From positions 1-64,000 of the forward strand of contig JASANG010004122.1 in NCBI GenBank assembly GCA_030248215.1: a stretch of 64,000 nucleotides of DNA. The letters run 5' to 3'. This DNA is from Enoplolaimus lenunculus. Lineage: Eukaryota; Nematoda; Enoplea; Enoplida; Thoracostomopsidae. Shown piece by piece: positions 23,666 to 35,429 of the stretch. The notes beneath the pieces were generated by a model. That model made no database searches, was not told the DNA's origin, and was given only the letters and a program-made list of their open reading frames with translations. Positions within the stretch are counted from its first letter, which is position 1; every line of letters starts with the position of its first letter. A program made the translations under genes and the position numbers.

Positions 23666-26562
23666 TTAAAGTTTACCATCAACGTCATAAACTACATAAT
23701 TAACAATATCATTAACTATACCATTAACATCTCGAGCAATGTCCGGTAAAATTGCGGAAACATCTTGTTGACGGAAATTTTTAACCGCTGCATCAGTTTG
23801 ATTCCTTCTTTCTCGTCGTGTTGCGTTTTTAATCTGTTTACACGATCGCATTTTAGCCGATGGCAGCGGCGTAACGATGTTTTTTTCATGATCTTCAACT
23901 TCGACCGTGACTACACTAGTGTTATTATCTTGTATTTGATTGCTGACCGCGTGTTTTTTTGATTTTTCATAATTTTTGTCTTCCTGATATTGGTCCGCAT
24001 TTGCACTGACATCTTCGAATACACTTTTAGCTTTTTGTCTTTTCTTACTCATATCTTCGTCTGTTGAAATACAAAATTTGGCGAACATTGCTCGCAACTT
24101 TGCGTTTCCGGTATTGGCTTCTGTAACCATGGTTTTTCCGGAGCAATATGACTCCTTAGATTCTTCAATATTGGGAAATTTAGCGTGCTGATTTTTATAA
24201 AATAATGGAAGCGTGCGTCTAGAATATGCAGTTCTATCTCCTGTGTTATACTTTAATAATCTATTTGCGGAGTAATTTATAGCAGACGACGATCTCAGTA
24301 AAGCTGCAACCGAATTCTGCTGGCTATCATGACATTTGCCAGTTGTTACTGTACTGTGAACCGACATTTCTGACGCACTTCTTCTAAGAGGATGTAATCG
24401 TTCCGAATAAACATTGTGATTCTCTTGATATTCAATGAACCTAACAATATCGGTAACTACTTGCCTAACCACGAAATGTACGTCACTATGCAACCCTTGT
24501 TGTTTCCAGGTTAGATTCTGTTTGCTACTAACCACCGTCTTTGATGCAGAACTAACACAGTTTATCGATGGAATACTTTGATAACTAAGTTCTGTTTCTT
24601 GAACTGGTGTCTGCAAACAATACATAAAATTTCCTTGAGAAGTTACAGCACCATTCAGCTTTTCATTATCGGAACCGTTAATACAACCCATTGGTCCTGG
24701 CTCATTGCTTTCATTGCTAGCAATTGTTACCCGTATGTTAGAACACAGAAAGCAACGCTTGTTGTGACAAAATGAATTTGTGTGTTTATTTTTAGTACAG
24801 CAAGAAGTTTCAATCCCCAGGAACTTTTCGTTGGAGCACCCAAAATCACATTTCCAAGACTTATTCGTGACAGAATTGAAGTCAGAAATTTTAACGCAGC
24901 CGCAATTGGCATATGCTTTAGTCTGTGACTCATTACTAGTTTCAGCCATAGTTTGAACAGAACACTGGCTTTCTTTACAACCGAATTCATCAGCGAGGCT
25001 GCTAACCGATCCTTGTATACCGGGATTTGAATTGACTGAACAATATGATAAAATAGAGTCTTCGATAGCACAACCTACTTTAGAATCTGGACAAACACTA
25101 ATCGATGTAACAGTTTTTGGGTTACTTTTAGACGGAATGATATCGTGTGAAATTGTGCACGTATTTCCGCCGCAATGTTTAAACGTTTCAGGAAAACCGG
25201 GTATATCATTGACTAGTGAACAAGATTCTGCACCGGTTATTACAGGTTCCGCTATAAGAGGAGAAGACATCGTTAAACTTGGAGCTTTCGTAGCCATCTT
25301 TTCATCAGCATCAGTAACAAAAGGAGCGTATTCAGACGCTTGAGAATTACCGCTGCCACAATATAAGGCAGAAGAAGAGGGAGATGACATAGCGATCGGA
25401 TCGCAAGTTGAATTCACCGGCGTTGAATCAGGTGCATTTAGAGCGGTATCACATACAGATGCAATATTCGGGAAAGTGCTCACTACTGGAACACAATCAC
25501 TTGGACTCTTGACTACTGTAAACCGTCCTCTACGACGTGATTTAATGGAAACTGCCATCAGGCGCGCTGATTCTGCAATGCCATGACCACGAGCCGCGCC
25601 GTGTATTGTTGACGCTTCGGAAAAATTCGTTTCAGTCTTGGAACTTGATGCTGTTGATTTTATGTTGTTGTACGAACGTCCTGCATTATTAGTATTCTCA
25701 GCGGAAACGTCGTCTTTCGCAGTTGTCAATCGCTCATCAGTTGATAACGGACGAGGCCGAATAGTAAAAGAACCAGTTCGAGGACGCATCGATGAATTAC
25801 TCGAGGGTGGAGGTTGCAGAACGACAGGCTGAATGAGAAATCGAGACATCCGTTTAGGTCTGCTTATTGTATTGGAGGGTGAACTGGTTGAAGATAACGC
25901 AGTATCATTAACGACCAGAGATCCGGTATGATTTTGCAAACTGGTGCTTTTGGAATCGCTCAAAATTGTTCCAGATATATGGGGTTTTCTGTTATCATTT
26001 GCACAGACGGAAGAGGAATAATTTTCATATTGTTCGCTTTGCCGCAAACTTGCAGTTCGTAAACTGGTATTACTTGCCACAGGATTTGGTTCCACATTCT
26101 CATCTCTGGATGCATTATCAGTATTTGTCGTATATTGTTTAGCCTTATATTCAGATTGCTGCTCGCTAGTATTTGCGTTGTTTTCTCGGCAAGCGATTCC
26201 AGTTGCCTCGTTGTTACCTTTTTCTTGGTTTCTACAACTGTTGTTGTCCGACTCACTGTATTCATCGCAGACCATATCCGTTTGCGATATCTTACGTTTT
26301 GCAGCTTCTTCAAAGGCTAACTGTTGATCATGGATAGCTTGAAGACGTTCGGCAAACGCTTCAATAGAGTCTGAGCACGTCAATGACAAATCCCGTTTCA
26401 GAGCATAAGACGGAGGAACGCTTGTGCTTTCACATGAATCAACTGAGCCGCTTCGTTCAGAATGCGGCGACGCTAATTCATTAGTTGGACTATTTTGCGG
26501 TTTTTCATACCGCAGCTCTTTAAGTCGACGTAGTAAAAGTGAGTCGCGCAAAGCATCGGAAT
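23666..26562 (-). CDS. PPP1R37: PPP1R37 exon 12 (tail, part 2)
   Basis: A 2.9-kb terminal exon coding about residues 948-1912. The acceptor cttgctctgttatag and phase 1 join it to exon 11. It is Ser/Asn/Thr-rich with a Cys-rich patch around residues 1480-1570, and carries SRFLIQPV and GRFTVVKS plus two helices with VTDIV and VNDIV. It could be mistaken for a separate 961-codon gene, but it has no ATG at its 5' end and the splice phase fits. Confidence 0.82.
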
Positions 26563-29500
26563 CTATAACAGAGCAAGGAAAAATTCTGTCACCCGTTTTG
26601 CTGCTGTTTATTTCTTATAATGAAGCGAATAAACACAGCTGTGCTTTTTGAAGTAATTCTAAAGCAAAACATTTCAAAAGGGCAATAAAGCTTTATGTCT
26701 GGCAATATTCTCACAGTCCTTAGCACGTTCAAAGTAACCTACCAAGGTCTTGTTACAGCATATTTTGTAACAGTTCACAATAAGCTAAACGAAAAATATT
26801 TTAACCTAGCCACTTACTAAGGATCGCACCATAACAGACCCTAAAAACCAATGCGAACGCCAAAAATTTCGATGTCCACTATGGTTTCAGTGGGTCCAAT
26901 TTGATGTGCATGCTGTAAAACCTTGTTTTAAATATTTGACATTTTGTTCAATTTGCTTGTTTCTCACCGGAGTGATGTGGGTTAATACAAACCCTATAAA
27001 GCTGAAGTGTGGACCTTGAGAATTTACCGGATTTAGTTGCCAAAAAATTTTAGTCAGCACAGCTTTCCGTTGCGAGTTAGAATCCTGGAACAGCCAGGTG
27101 TTATCTATCCACTTCTAAAACTTTGGACATAGGCTTTAACTGCTTACCTGTCGCGCCGCCGTGAGGCATTGCAAAAGCCTCAATCTCAGTCGATTCCCAT
27201 TCATCAGTTAAATCGATGACATCAGAAATCATATCAGCAAGCACAGATTGCACAATATCTGTTATCAAATATTCTGGCTCTGGACCAATCGGTGGAACGA
27301 AATGATGTGAACCATAAACGACATTCTTACGGTCAAGCGAAACAATGGGCAAAGTTGTCGTTGAACTCTCACTACCTTCAACAACATCCGGTAAGAGAGA
27401 GTCGTGCGTCGCAATTCCCAAATACCTAAATGCAAGCATCCGTTCTGACACTGTAGGCAAAGTTTGTGAAATTGAAGAGTTTACTCCACCTTCAATTGAA
27501 TGTAAATGGCTAATGCCTTCGTTACACGATGTTCCATTAGCCCGAGATATTAACATGTCGTCATTAGACACATGAGCGGCGGCGTCTGCTGCTTCTCTGG
27601 TATCGTTACTAGCAGTGCTTCCACTGCTGGCAACACTAGACACAAATGCGTCGCGACGACTTTTGATCTCATTATAATCAGGCACCAACGATGACTGCTC
27701 AAAACAATCGGCCAAGTCATCTAGCGCACCCGCTGCATTGTACTGCGTTTTTACATCATAGCTATTGTTCGCCGCTGTCACAAGTACAGTTCTATTTTTG
27801 GTGATTTCACTTGAGTTATTATTTAGTTGCTGGCATTGTTCCGGGTAATTAACCAGCACAGCTGCACTATTATTGTTTGCACCGAATCGATTTGCAGTGG
27901 CATTTTGACGGAATGTATCTGTTGCTGCCGCCGTGCTGTGAGACGCCATAAATCCAGAAGGGCTGCAAGTGATACGACAAAGTTCAGAAACCTGCAAAGA
28001 GCTGTCGATCGCTTTGTTTGGTGACGCCTCCCAGGTTTCCATATATTCATCATCTGCGTTATCCGCAGACGGTGAATTAAACTGTTCGTTTTTGCAAGTT
28101 GAATCTGAATTCAATTTCGCAGAGTTAACTTCGGATCGCTCGTTCGTAGGTTTTGCAATGGATGACGATGAGTTGATTAATTCGGATGTACCGGAAGTAC
28201 AGTGCAAAGGTATCGAAGAATTATCATCCGCTTCGGCCTCGTGGTGCTGTGCAGCAGGTTGTATTGCAACATCGGTAGCTGTGGTAGTAACGTACGCTTT
28301 TTCTCGCAGCTTATCAGAATACATGTCGACGTTACGTTTGCAAAATTGTTGTATTTCATCATATATTCTACTGAACTCTTCGTCGTAATCACGCATCTGA
28401 AATAGCACTCTTATTGTATTTTAAATGAAAAATATCTAATGTAAAACTATTCTTAAGCAAGGTGCAACCCTGGCAAAAAATGACATCGGCATTTAGCTAC
28501 GATATTTTATACTGCGATGAAAAAAATTATATTACAGCAAGCAACACTAAACAAGCGTAATTCAGTTTTACTTTGTGTCACTTAAATCCTGCACCGTCAC
28601 TGGATACAGCCGGACACTGTAATATCCATCTCGGCTTATTCTTGACATCAAGTTATACTCTGTACGAAAAACATCATTTCTTGAGAAAAAGTGTGTGAAT
28701 GCTAACAAGTTACTACCAACCTTAGAATTGTTTGAGACTGCACAGGCACGGTCAAGATTGAGCGAAGTGATGTTCATGTTCATTCGTAATGCGAGATGCA
28801 GCGCCAAAAGACCAGCTAATTTAATTTCAGGATTATCACGAAGGTCCACACGTACGAGGACACTGTTATCTGCGATGCATTCTGCTACCGCTATCGCGCC
28901 TGAAATAATTAAAACTAATTACACTGGAAGTTAAAATTGTGAGATGTTACTAATTTTGTAATTTCATGCACGCCTCTGCCAAACAAAATGCATTTTACAA
29001 CCACCAAAATATACTAAATAAACAATAGGGAAAAGATGTTTGCCTACTTCCACAGTAAGACTACGTTCCAGGGTCTTGGATAGATCACACAAAAACCTAC
29101 CGAGACCAAAACCGAAAACATCCGAACTGTAGATCACTACCCGACGAAATCGAGTCTGTTCTTTGTTTGTGCATAAGTTACATTTTAGCACTCACCCTGG
29201 TCAGTTAGCTTGATCGCCTGTAGACCTATGCGCAACAGCGAGCGATTACGCGCCAAAGCGTCTTTCATACCCACAACACCTTCGCTACCAATAGGATTTG
29301 AACCAAGATTCAAAGTTAGCAGCGAAGTATTGTTAACCTGAAACAAATGATGCACAATATTTTCACATTAGTAAGGTACACGAAAACCATTTTTCATTTT
29401 TATTTAGAATTTATTATGTTACAAGTGTTTCAAAACAGTGGAACTGTACAGCCAACAACACCTGTGGGTACGCAGATAAATAGGTGTTACATTCGGATCA

Positions 29501-32500
29501 AGAGGTTCTAACAATAATAAACTTAGTTAAATTAGACTGCATATTTGAAAGTTTTAGGGACCTTCAAAACAATACATATGAATGTTCATTAAAAACCTCG
29601 CATGCATTAGAATCAAACAAACATTAAACGAATATTAATCAATATATACTAAGAACAATCCACAGTGGTAATTAAAATTGTTGCCGTAAGCGATACGTAA
29701 CTGTTTTTGGACCTTCAGACGTGTTTCGATCAAAAACGCTTTACTATTTCGTGCGTCTAGAGATAAGCGTCAAGCGAAAACGTATATATCTATTTTTCGA
29801 CGTCTGGCTTATAAACAAATTGTAGCCCAGGACTCGATGTTCAATTAATTCTCACAGGTCTTGCGCACGGCTTAGTAAAGAGCTAAAATAAAAAAACGCT
29901 TACAAACAAATCTTGTCACATAAATAGCATCTCTATTTCTCGAAATATACTGCGAAATTCGCAAAATTCCAGTTTTTTTACATAAACGTACCAATACTTT
30001 TGCCAAAAACGGAGAACATTCACGCGATAGACGATTATTCCACAACACTAGCTGACTTAGTTTTATCTGGTCACGGCACGCTTTATGGCACAACGCGTCA
30101 CACAAGTGCGAAATACCGACATCCTGAAAAAGCAAAATGTATAAAATCAAAGTAGCAGCAAAAGAACGGCAATAAAAGAACCGCACAAAAGTAATCTGCT
30201 TCTACGTTTAAACGAGTGGTACTACCCAGTTTAGCGAACAAACTAAACTTACTGCAGGATCAAAATGTGTCTCCGTTTCAGATGAAATAACTTTTGTATA
30301 AAACCAGACCAAACAATTCAAACTTACAGTAAGCAAGTTATTGCGTAAATCCAGCAATTCAATGTTGGCATTGTTGACCAGAAGTTGATACAAATGCACA
30401 GCATCGTTTGGTCCAAGATTATTTTCGCCAAGATATAACTCTTTAACACTTTTGTTCATTTTCAACGCTTGGACTGAAACATATACAATGACGACCATCA
30501 CGAGAGTCGAAAAATAGATGTCCAACCGACATAAATTTCAGGAACCGCTGAATTTGTTTTGACAATTTTTTTGTCTGAAAGCTTGCTATGATGGATAGAA
30601 CGGAATTCTGATGCCGAGTGAAATTCATGCAGAATTTATGTTCCGATTCCAGCCAAATGTTATTCGTACGCATGAATTATGACTTTTTCGCTATTGCGAA
30701 AGTGTCAACTATCTCAAGATTCTGACTTGAGGAGCAGGTGAACAATATTTAAGCAAAAGCTTTTCTATGTGTCTTACTTGAATGAAATGAAACCTAGGTC
30801 AACATCATCTAACGTCGCATGCTTGCGCTTGAAGTTAATTGCTGCAAACAAATAATTTAACGTTTTCTAAATTTTTTCTAAATAATCAACTAAGTAACAA
30901 AACTAAAATTGCAATTCCGGTTCCGATAAAAAATTGAGTTCCGACTAAATTTTTTCCGGTTGGTAATCTGCTTATTATACTGGGGTGTTAGCATAGCTTT
31001 AGGATTTTAAAATTCGGAGCCATTTACAAGCCACAAACCAATTTGCATATCTGGTTAAGCCTAAATTAGGAATTTTTACATTATTTCAGTAATTAGGGTT
31101 ACAAGCAATTTGATTTCAGTACTAATCCAAAACAGATAAATGAATATTTGGCTACCACTGAATTATCGTCATGATTTTAGCAGAAACTATGTTTTGCGCG
31201 AACAGGAACGGGAATTTAAGTAATTGCCATCGCCTAATTACTGTTGGACTTTTTAGAAAACTTGCCAAAATATGCCTTAAGGATTTTTTAGATATTTCAT
31301 GAACAAGTTTTGCAAAACACACCAGAAACACGTTTATGAACCAATTTGAACTAATTGCAAAACACTCATTTAGAAACAATAATTTTTTAAAGAAAAAGAC
31401 TCAAATATTTAAATGGTCATAAATAATTTGCCACAAAACCGTAAATATTTCGGTTCCTGCATCTTGGAATGCAGGGACAGGAACACGATTCCCGGCTGAA
31501 CCCTACACTGGCTATGTCAACTATGGCAGTCGTTTGTGCGTTGTTGGTTTCAGTGGTTTGGGCGTGAGAAATTTAGAAGTGAAACACTTTAATATGTTCC
31601 TCAAAACTTTAAGTGCTAGTTAGTAGAATGCTCACTAACTAGCATATTAACTATTCCCACTATTGCATTTTAGCATATTGTTAGTAGGTTCCTTCTAAAA
31701 ACTACCTAATATCAGGAGAGACTTTCCAGACAAGCTGCAGTTTTCGACGTGCAATGTGCGTAAACAAGTGTCCGATCTCAGCGCGCGAGCCATAAATGGC
31801 ACGAAACGCTCATTTAACGATGTATACCGTAAATTTAGTTCTTGAAGTGTTGTACTCTGAAAAAACATAACTAAACATAAATCAAGAAACAAACAGAGAA
31901 CCAAACAAAAAACCAACAGCGAGTATTGCCAGAAGTAAATCACTAACTTGTTTAAATCTATTTCAGTGTTTTGAATGAATCCATGAAAACAAAATGTCCA
32001 GTATAAAAATGGAACATTAATGTTTTTATTTAACACAGATGTTACCTTCCGGATTAAGCGATGAATACTTTGCCAACCACGCAAGCCAATGTGTTGATTA
32101 AACGATAAATTCAAACAGATTGCTGAATCATAATACTCAAGCATATCCATCAACGCGACTGTAGACTAAAATATACATGTAACATTTAGGAAACGAAAAA
32201 CTTTCAAAGACACTAGTCAAGCATATTCATCAACGTGACTGCAGACTAAAATACACATGTAACGTTAAGGAAACGAAAAACTTTCAGAGACATAAATTTA
32301 AACTGGTCATATGCAAGATCTATATGGGCCCCAGTTTGACAGATTTAAGCTAGTGTTTTGCATAACCTTAATCGGTTTCGCACCTGCATATGTATGTAAA
32401 TATAATATTGTAAGATTGAAAACCCCAGCCAATACAATGGTCGCTCTGTCCCAAGAACAATAAAAACAACAACAACAACAATAACAACAATAACATTTAT

Positions 32501-34418
32501 CCTGGTACACATGTGTGTATTCGATTACTTACGTCGTCATCGAGAAAAGTATATTCAAAGTCGACTGTGTAGAACTGTACGCGCTGGAATACACATTCAA
32601 TGCAGTCCAGCTGCTGCACTGTCATTTTTTCGCCTGCAATTGCATCAACATTTTATTACCGCAAGACATATTATAATCACGATACTTGCCTCAGAATTTT
32701 TTTCGAAGTGACAAAATTAAGACTTCAAGAAGCCAAGTTAATACTAAAACATTTGTTGAAACAAAATTATAACACATACCACATGATGAAGTATAACGTT
32801 CTGCTGAAAATGCACTTAAATATCTGGTTCTGGCTCCGGCACTTGTCAGAGCCAGATATTGAATATCTGACTCCGGTATTTTTGGTATACGATGGAGGTT
32901 AACGGAAATATATCCAACTTCTTCTGTTTTAACCCCGGTTTTAAAATATGGTGCGAAATGCAAAACTACCGGAAGCGGATATAGGCGCTCAAAAGTATAT
33001 TTTCACATCAGGTTGCAACCGGAATTCCGGATATTTTGACGCAGAGCAGAGCGGAATAGACATAATTATGCAGCTAAAACCGATTTTATGTAACTTACCT
33101 CGGACAGAAAAAATCTCTTGACGAGGCAAACTATTGACATCCCACGCCTGAATAATTTCAATTATATATACGCGGTATAAGAACATCCATACGAATACTA
33201 TATAACGTAAGAGGAAGTTTAAGCTTTCTACAGTTGGTATACCGTGGTATCACCGAATCCACGACTTCACCAATTCCGAATCCAAACGCAAGCTATGTTG
33301 CCGAATCCGAACCTTTATTTTGAAAAAGCTACTAAAACTGACTGCAGGCAATAGAAATAAGTGAATTTTCAGTATCAAAGGCCCAATTCAACTAAATACA
33401 GATTGAGGTCAAAAACAGCAAGTCAAACCTTCAGTTTTTGTCAAATCTGAACTTTTGTTGACATCCTGCAGCATATACAGCGCCCAAAATTCAAACGGCC
33501 ATCAAAACTCACAGAACAGAATATTAAATATTTGGAGCAACAAAAACACTGAAACACATTCAAAACATGATGTTCTTTTCTTGGTCATGCCTAACAACAC
33601 AGTTAAACTCACTGACCCCTATTTGCTTTTCGATTTTGAGCGATGGATTGACACCGGATTGTGTGCACGCAGCAACATAAGCCGCTACAATTTCGTGTTG
33701 ATTGAGCACTAAAATAACAATAACTAAGTATTTAATTAAGCAACGCAATACTATTAATTTCCAACTGCGTTTTCTTACTCGATTTTATTGCAGAAACTTT
33801 GTTTTCATACATTGTGACAGATAGATTGTTGCTGGTTTGCCCCAACCTGCCAGAATTATATTTTTATTGTAGATATATTTGCATGGGTATGTCTCAACTT
33901 CCAACATGCCAAAACTCGAAAAATCCCAGTTACTTACGATTCACATTCCAATTTTTAATCGAAGGTGATTTGGACTCGAAATATCCTGAAACAACGTTGC
34001 CACCATCGACTGAGTCAGCAAAGCTAACACGTTTTTTCGTTCTGAATTGAACTCCAGCATCGTCGCACTCACCAGCAGCATTACATAGAACATGGCCATT
34101 TACGACTCCTTGAGAAACATTGTCGTCACTGGTCACATTACTTGCTGATTTTAAATACAACGAATCAGACGACTTTTTTTCTCTCGAAATAGAAATAGGA
34201 TCTGAGTATGCGGAGAAAAACTGGGCATTGATTGCCGAAAGATCTTTACGCGCTGGAGGTTTATACAACCCAACAAGATTATTGTTCGAAGCGGGCACAT
34301 TAGCTCCGCAACCAGAAACACCAGTGTTATTTTGCGCGCGTACCTGTCCACCGCCAGCACCTACTGTTGGCTTGAAGTACTCTTGTAGAGACGACAATAG
34401 TTTAAGATTTAATGCCAT
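23666..34418 (-). CDS. PPP1R37: PPP1R37-like protein phosphatase 1 regulatory subunit, 12 exons
   Basis: Leucine-rich-repeat PP1-binding protein (LRRC68 family), which in vertebrates binds and inhibits PP1 catalytic subunits. Exon 1 carries the RVxF docking site KKRVSF (residues 128-133), equivalent to human KRVTF. Residues about 165-535 form the LRR core, closely matching the human protein: DMLEYYDSAICLNLSFNQHI, ALKMNKSVKELYLGENNLGP, IELLDLRNN, LSQLVLWNNRLS, LTLNLGSNPIGSEGV and VRVDLRDNPEI. A ~1370-residue Ser/Asn-rich, probably disordered tail is coded by two giant exons. The twelve exons all keep phase and give 1912 aa, against roughly 690 in human as I recall it, so the tail is greatly extended. 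No second start or frame problem is seen. Confidence 0.9.
27148..28396 (-). CDS. PPP1R37: PPP1R37 exon 11 (tail, part 1)
   Basis: Codes about residues 532-947. It starts with MRDYDEEFSRIYDEIQQFCK, which aligns to the human helix after the LRRs, then a Ser/Asn/Ala-rich tail. Near its end is the amphipathic segment EYLITDIVQSVLADMISDVI. The donor is a strong CAG|GTAAGC at 27147; reading past it meets TAA at 27101. Confidence 0.85.
28721..28899 (-). CDS. PPP1R37: PPP1R37 exon 10 (last LRR)
   Basis: Codes about residues 472-531: GAIAVAECIADNSVLVRVDL, then LALRMNMNITSLNLDRA. The donor is GTTGGT, weaker than the others but in phase 0. Confidence 0.85.
29196..29337 (-). CDS. PPP1R37: PPP1R37 exon 9 (LRR)
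   Basis: Codes VNNTSLLTLNLGSNPIGSEG, then ALARNRSLLRIGLQAIKLTD, like the human NLGHNPIGNEGVRHLKNGL repeat. The acceptor is catttgtttcag and the donor GTGAGT in phase 1. Confidence 0.9.
29992..30123 (-). CDS. PPP1R37: PPP1R37 exon 8 (LRR)
   Basis: 44 codons in phase 0: DVGISHLCDALCHKACRDQ and LSQLVLWNNRLSRECSPFLA. The acceptor is tgctttttcag and the donor GTACGT. Confidence 0.9.
30328..30473 (-). CDS. PPP1R37: PPP1R37 exon 7 (LRR)
   Basis: Codes about residues 332-380: VQALKMNKSVKELYLGENNL through IELLDLRNNLLT. The acceptor is tatgtttcag and the donor GTAAGT in phase 0. Confidence 0.9.
31706..31856 (-). CDS. PPP1R37: PPP1R37 exon 6 (LRR)
   Basis: Codes about residues 282-331, with STTLQELNLRYTSLNERFVP and LRTLHVENCSLSGKSLLIL, aligned to human LAVLHLENASLSGRPLMLL. 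The acceptor is gttttttcag and the donor GTAGTT in phase 1. Confidence 0.88.
32046..32165 (-). CDS. PPP1R37: PPP1R37 exon 5 (LRR)
   Basis: Exactly 40 codons in phase 0, including DMLEYYDSAICLNLSFNQHI and GLRGWQSIHRLIRK. The acceptor end of this exon is duplicated 80 bp upstream (32221-32296). Confidence 0.9.
32141..32296. repeat. 80-bp tandem duplication over an exon 5 splice acceptor
   Basis: Copy 1 (32141-32220) contains the acceptor and first codons of PPP1R37 exon 5. Copy 2 (from 32221) repeats them with several changes, giving a second ttttag acceptor followed by an exon-like start on the minus strand. Confidence 0.85.
32533..32633 (-). CDS. PPP1R37: PPP1R37 exon 4 (first LRR part)
   Basis: Codes about residues 208-241: GEKMTVQQLDCIECVFQRVQ then FYTVDFEYTFLDDD, aligned to human KGEKLDYKTCEALEEVFKRL. 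The donor GTAAGT ends in phase 0. Confidence 0.85.
33099..33147 (-). CDS. PPP1R37: PPP1R37 exon 3
   Basis: A 49-bp exon coding AWDVNSLPRQEIFSVR and the first base of the next glycine. The acceptor is gaaattattcag and the donor GTAAGT. The phase fits both neighbours. Confidence 0.75.
33617..33708 (-). CDS. PPP1R37: PPP1R37 exon 2
   Basis: Codes about residues 161-191, with NQHEIVAAYVAACTQSGVNP aligned to the human VDEVIGAYKQAC segment. The acceptor is gttattttag. The donor GTCAGT keeps phase 0; the nearby GTGAGT would break the frame in exon 3. Confidence 0.75.
33938..34418 (-). CDS. PPP1R37: PPP1R37 exon 1 (N-terminus, RVxF motif)
   Basis: ATG at 34418. It codes residues 1-160, a low-complexity N-terminus with a Gly-rich patch and the PP1 docking motif KKRVSFADS at about 34037-34012. 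The donor is GTAAGT at 33937 in phase 1. Confidence 0.85.
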
Positions 34419-35150
34419 AACATTTTGGAGTGTGTTCCTTCAATCTGTATAACGGTTTATGCTTCGAACGTTTATATATGTGTGTACGTAACTAAAATAA
34501 GTGAAACAGCTCAAATCTGTAGGGATATATATGTGTGCAGTGCATACTGTAAGTTTGGTTAAATCAAAGAATGCCACACATGTTCTCATATAACAAACAC
34601 CGCGATCTGAGTTGTCTATACAGCGATAATGACTCTTGTATTCGAGTTCTGCACTCTGCAGTCTTGTTACGTATATACACTTACAAACTACACCTGGGTT
34701 TAACATCGCATATAAATTGAACGTTTGTCTGGCATACTTCAACTTGTACTTGCAGTTTTCATGACTACATTAAACGCAAATGATTTAAATACCTAGCGAA
34801 GGCGCAACGAGCAGAAGCATAAACTTTAACGTACACAAAATACGACATTTATATTTCTATGCACGGTATTTTGGTAAGCACTGAACGCTTCGATACTAGG
34901 AGTTTACAAGAAGTGGTCAGTTAGTGAAGTAGTCATTTAGTTAAGTGTTCACGGTACAACTCTTGGAAGCACTTTGCGCTTGTTTAACAGTGTAGTTGCC
35001 AATGCCGGATAACCGGTTCCGATAAATTAAACTCCGGTCGTACCGTGATACACAAACAAGAATAGAAATCCGGCCTACGGAGCGGGGGTCGGCAAAAGCT
35101 TCGAAAGTCGCCAGACAGGATGAGATCTGCATAATCCACCTTAAACATCT
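34419..35150. other. 5' flank of PPP1R37
   Basis: Upstream of the minus-strand start codon. It holds no recognised gene and would contain the promoter and 5' UTR. A minus-strand frame at 34440-34742 is probably untranslated leader or chance. Confidence 0.4.
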
Positions 35151-35159
35151 GGGCGAACG

Positions 35160-35345
35160 CGATATTAGATGCGTAAAAATTCTATATTATTTATCTATTC
35201 AATTGCTTTCGTTGAGTTAACTTATCAAAATTTGATTGTAGTTTAGCTTTACATAACCAATAATCATCGCCTTTTCCGTACAGTCACAAAATTTCTAGTC
35301 CCGGTTCCGATTCCGGTATAACCCAGTTCCGCTTTGCACCTTGAG
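35160..35345. repeat. Partial copy of CAGGGTG/CACCCTG MITE
   Basis: Matches the right half of the element at 35994-36326, from ttctatattatttatc through gttccgattccggtataa to the end cagttccgctttgcacc. Confidence 0.7.
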
Positions 35346-35429
35346 TCCTTGGTTAGGCCTCTGTCGAAATCGGGGAAAGACCCCGAAGGGTCGTCGAAGA
35401 CATCCAGACCTGCATCGCTACTGTGCCCT

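Noticed and set aside
23666-26551. A separate 961-codon single-exon gene on the minus strand
   Set aside because: It lacks an ATG at its beginning. A good acceptor precedes it and the phase joins it to the PPP1R37 exon ending at 27148.
27101-27147. Stop codon ending PPP1R37 early
   Set aside because: The strong GTAAGC donor at 27147 lies before the stop and links in phase to the large downstream exon, so the stop is probably intronic.
34440-34742. 100-codon minus-strand frame upstream of PPP1R37
   Set aside because: No similarity to the PPP1R37 N-terminus and no splice junction in phase; likely 5' UTR or chance.
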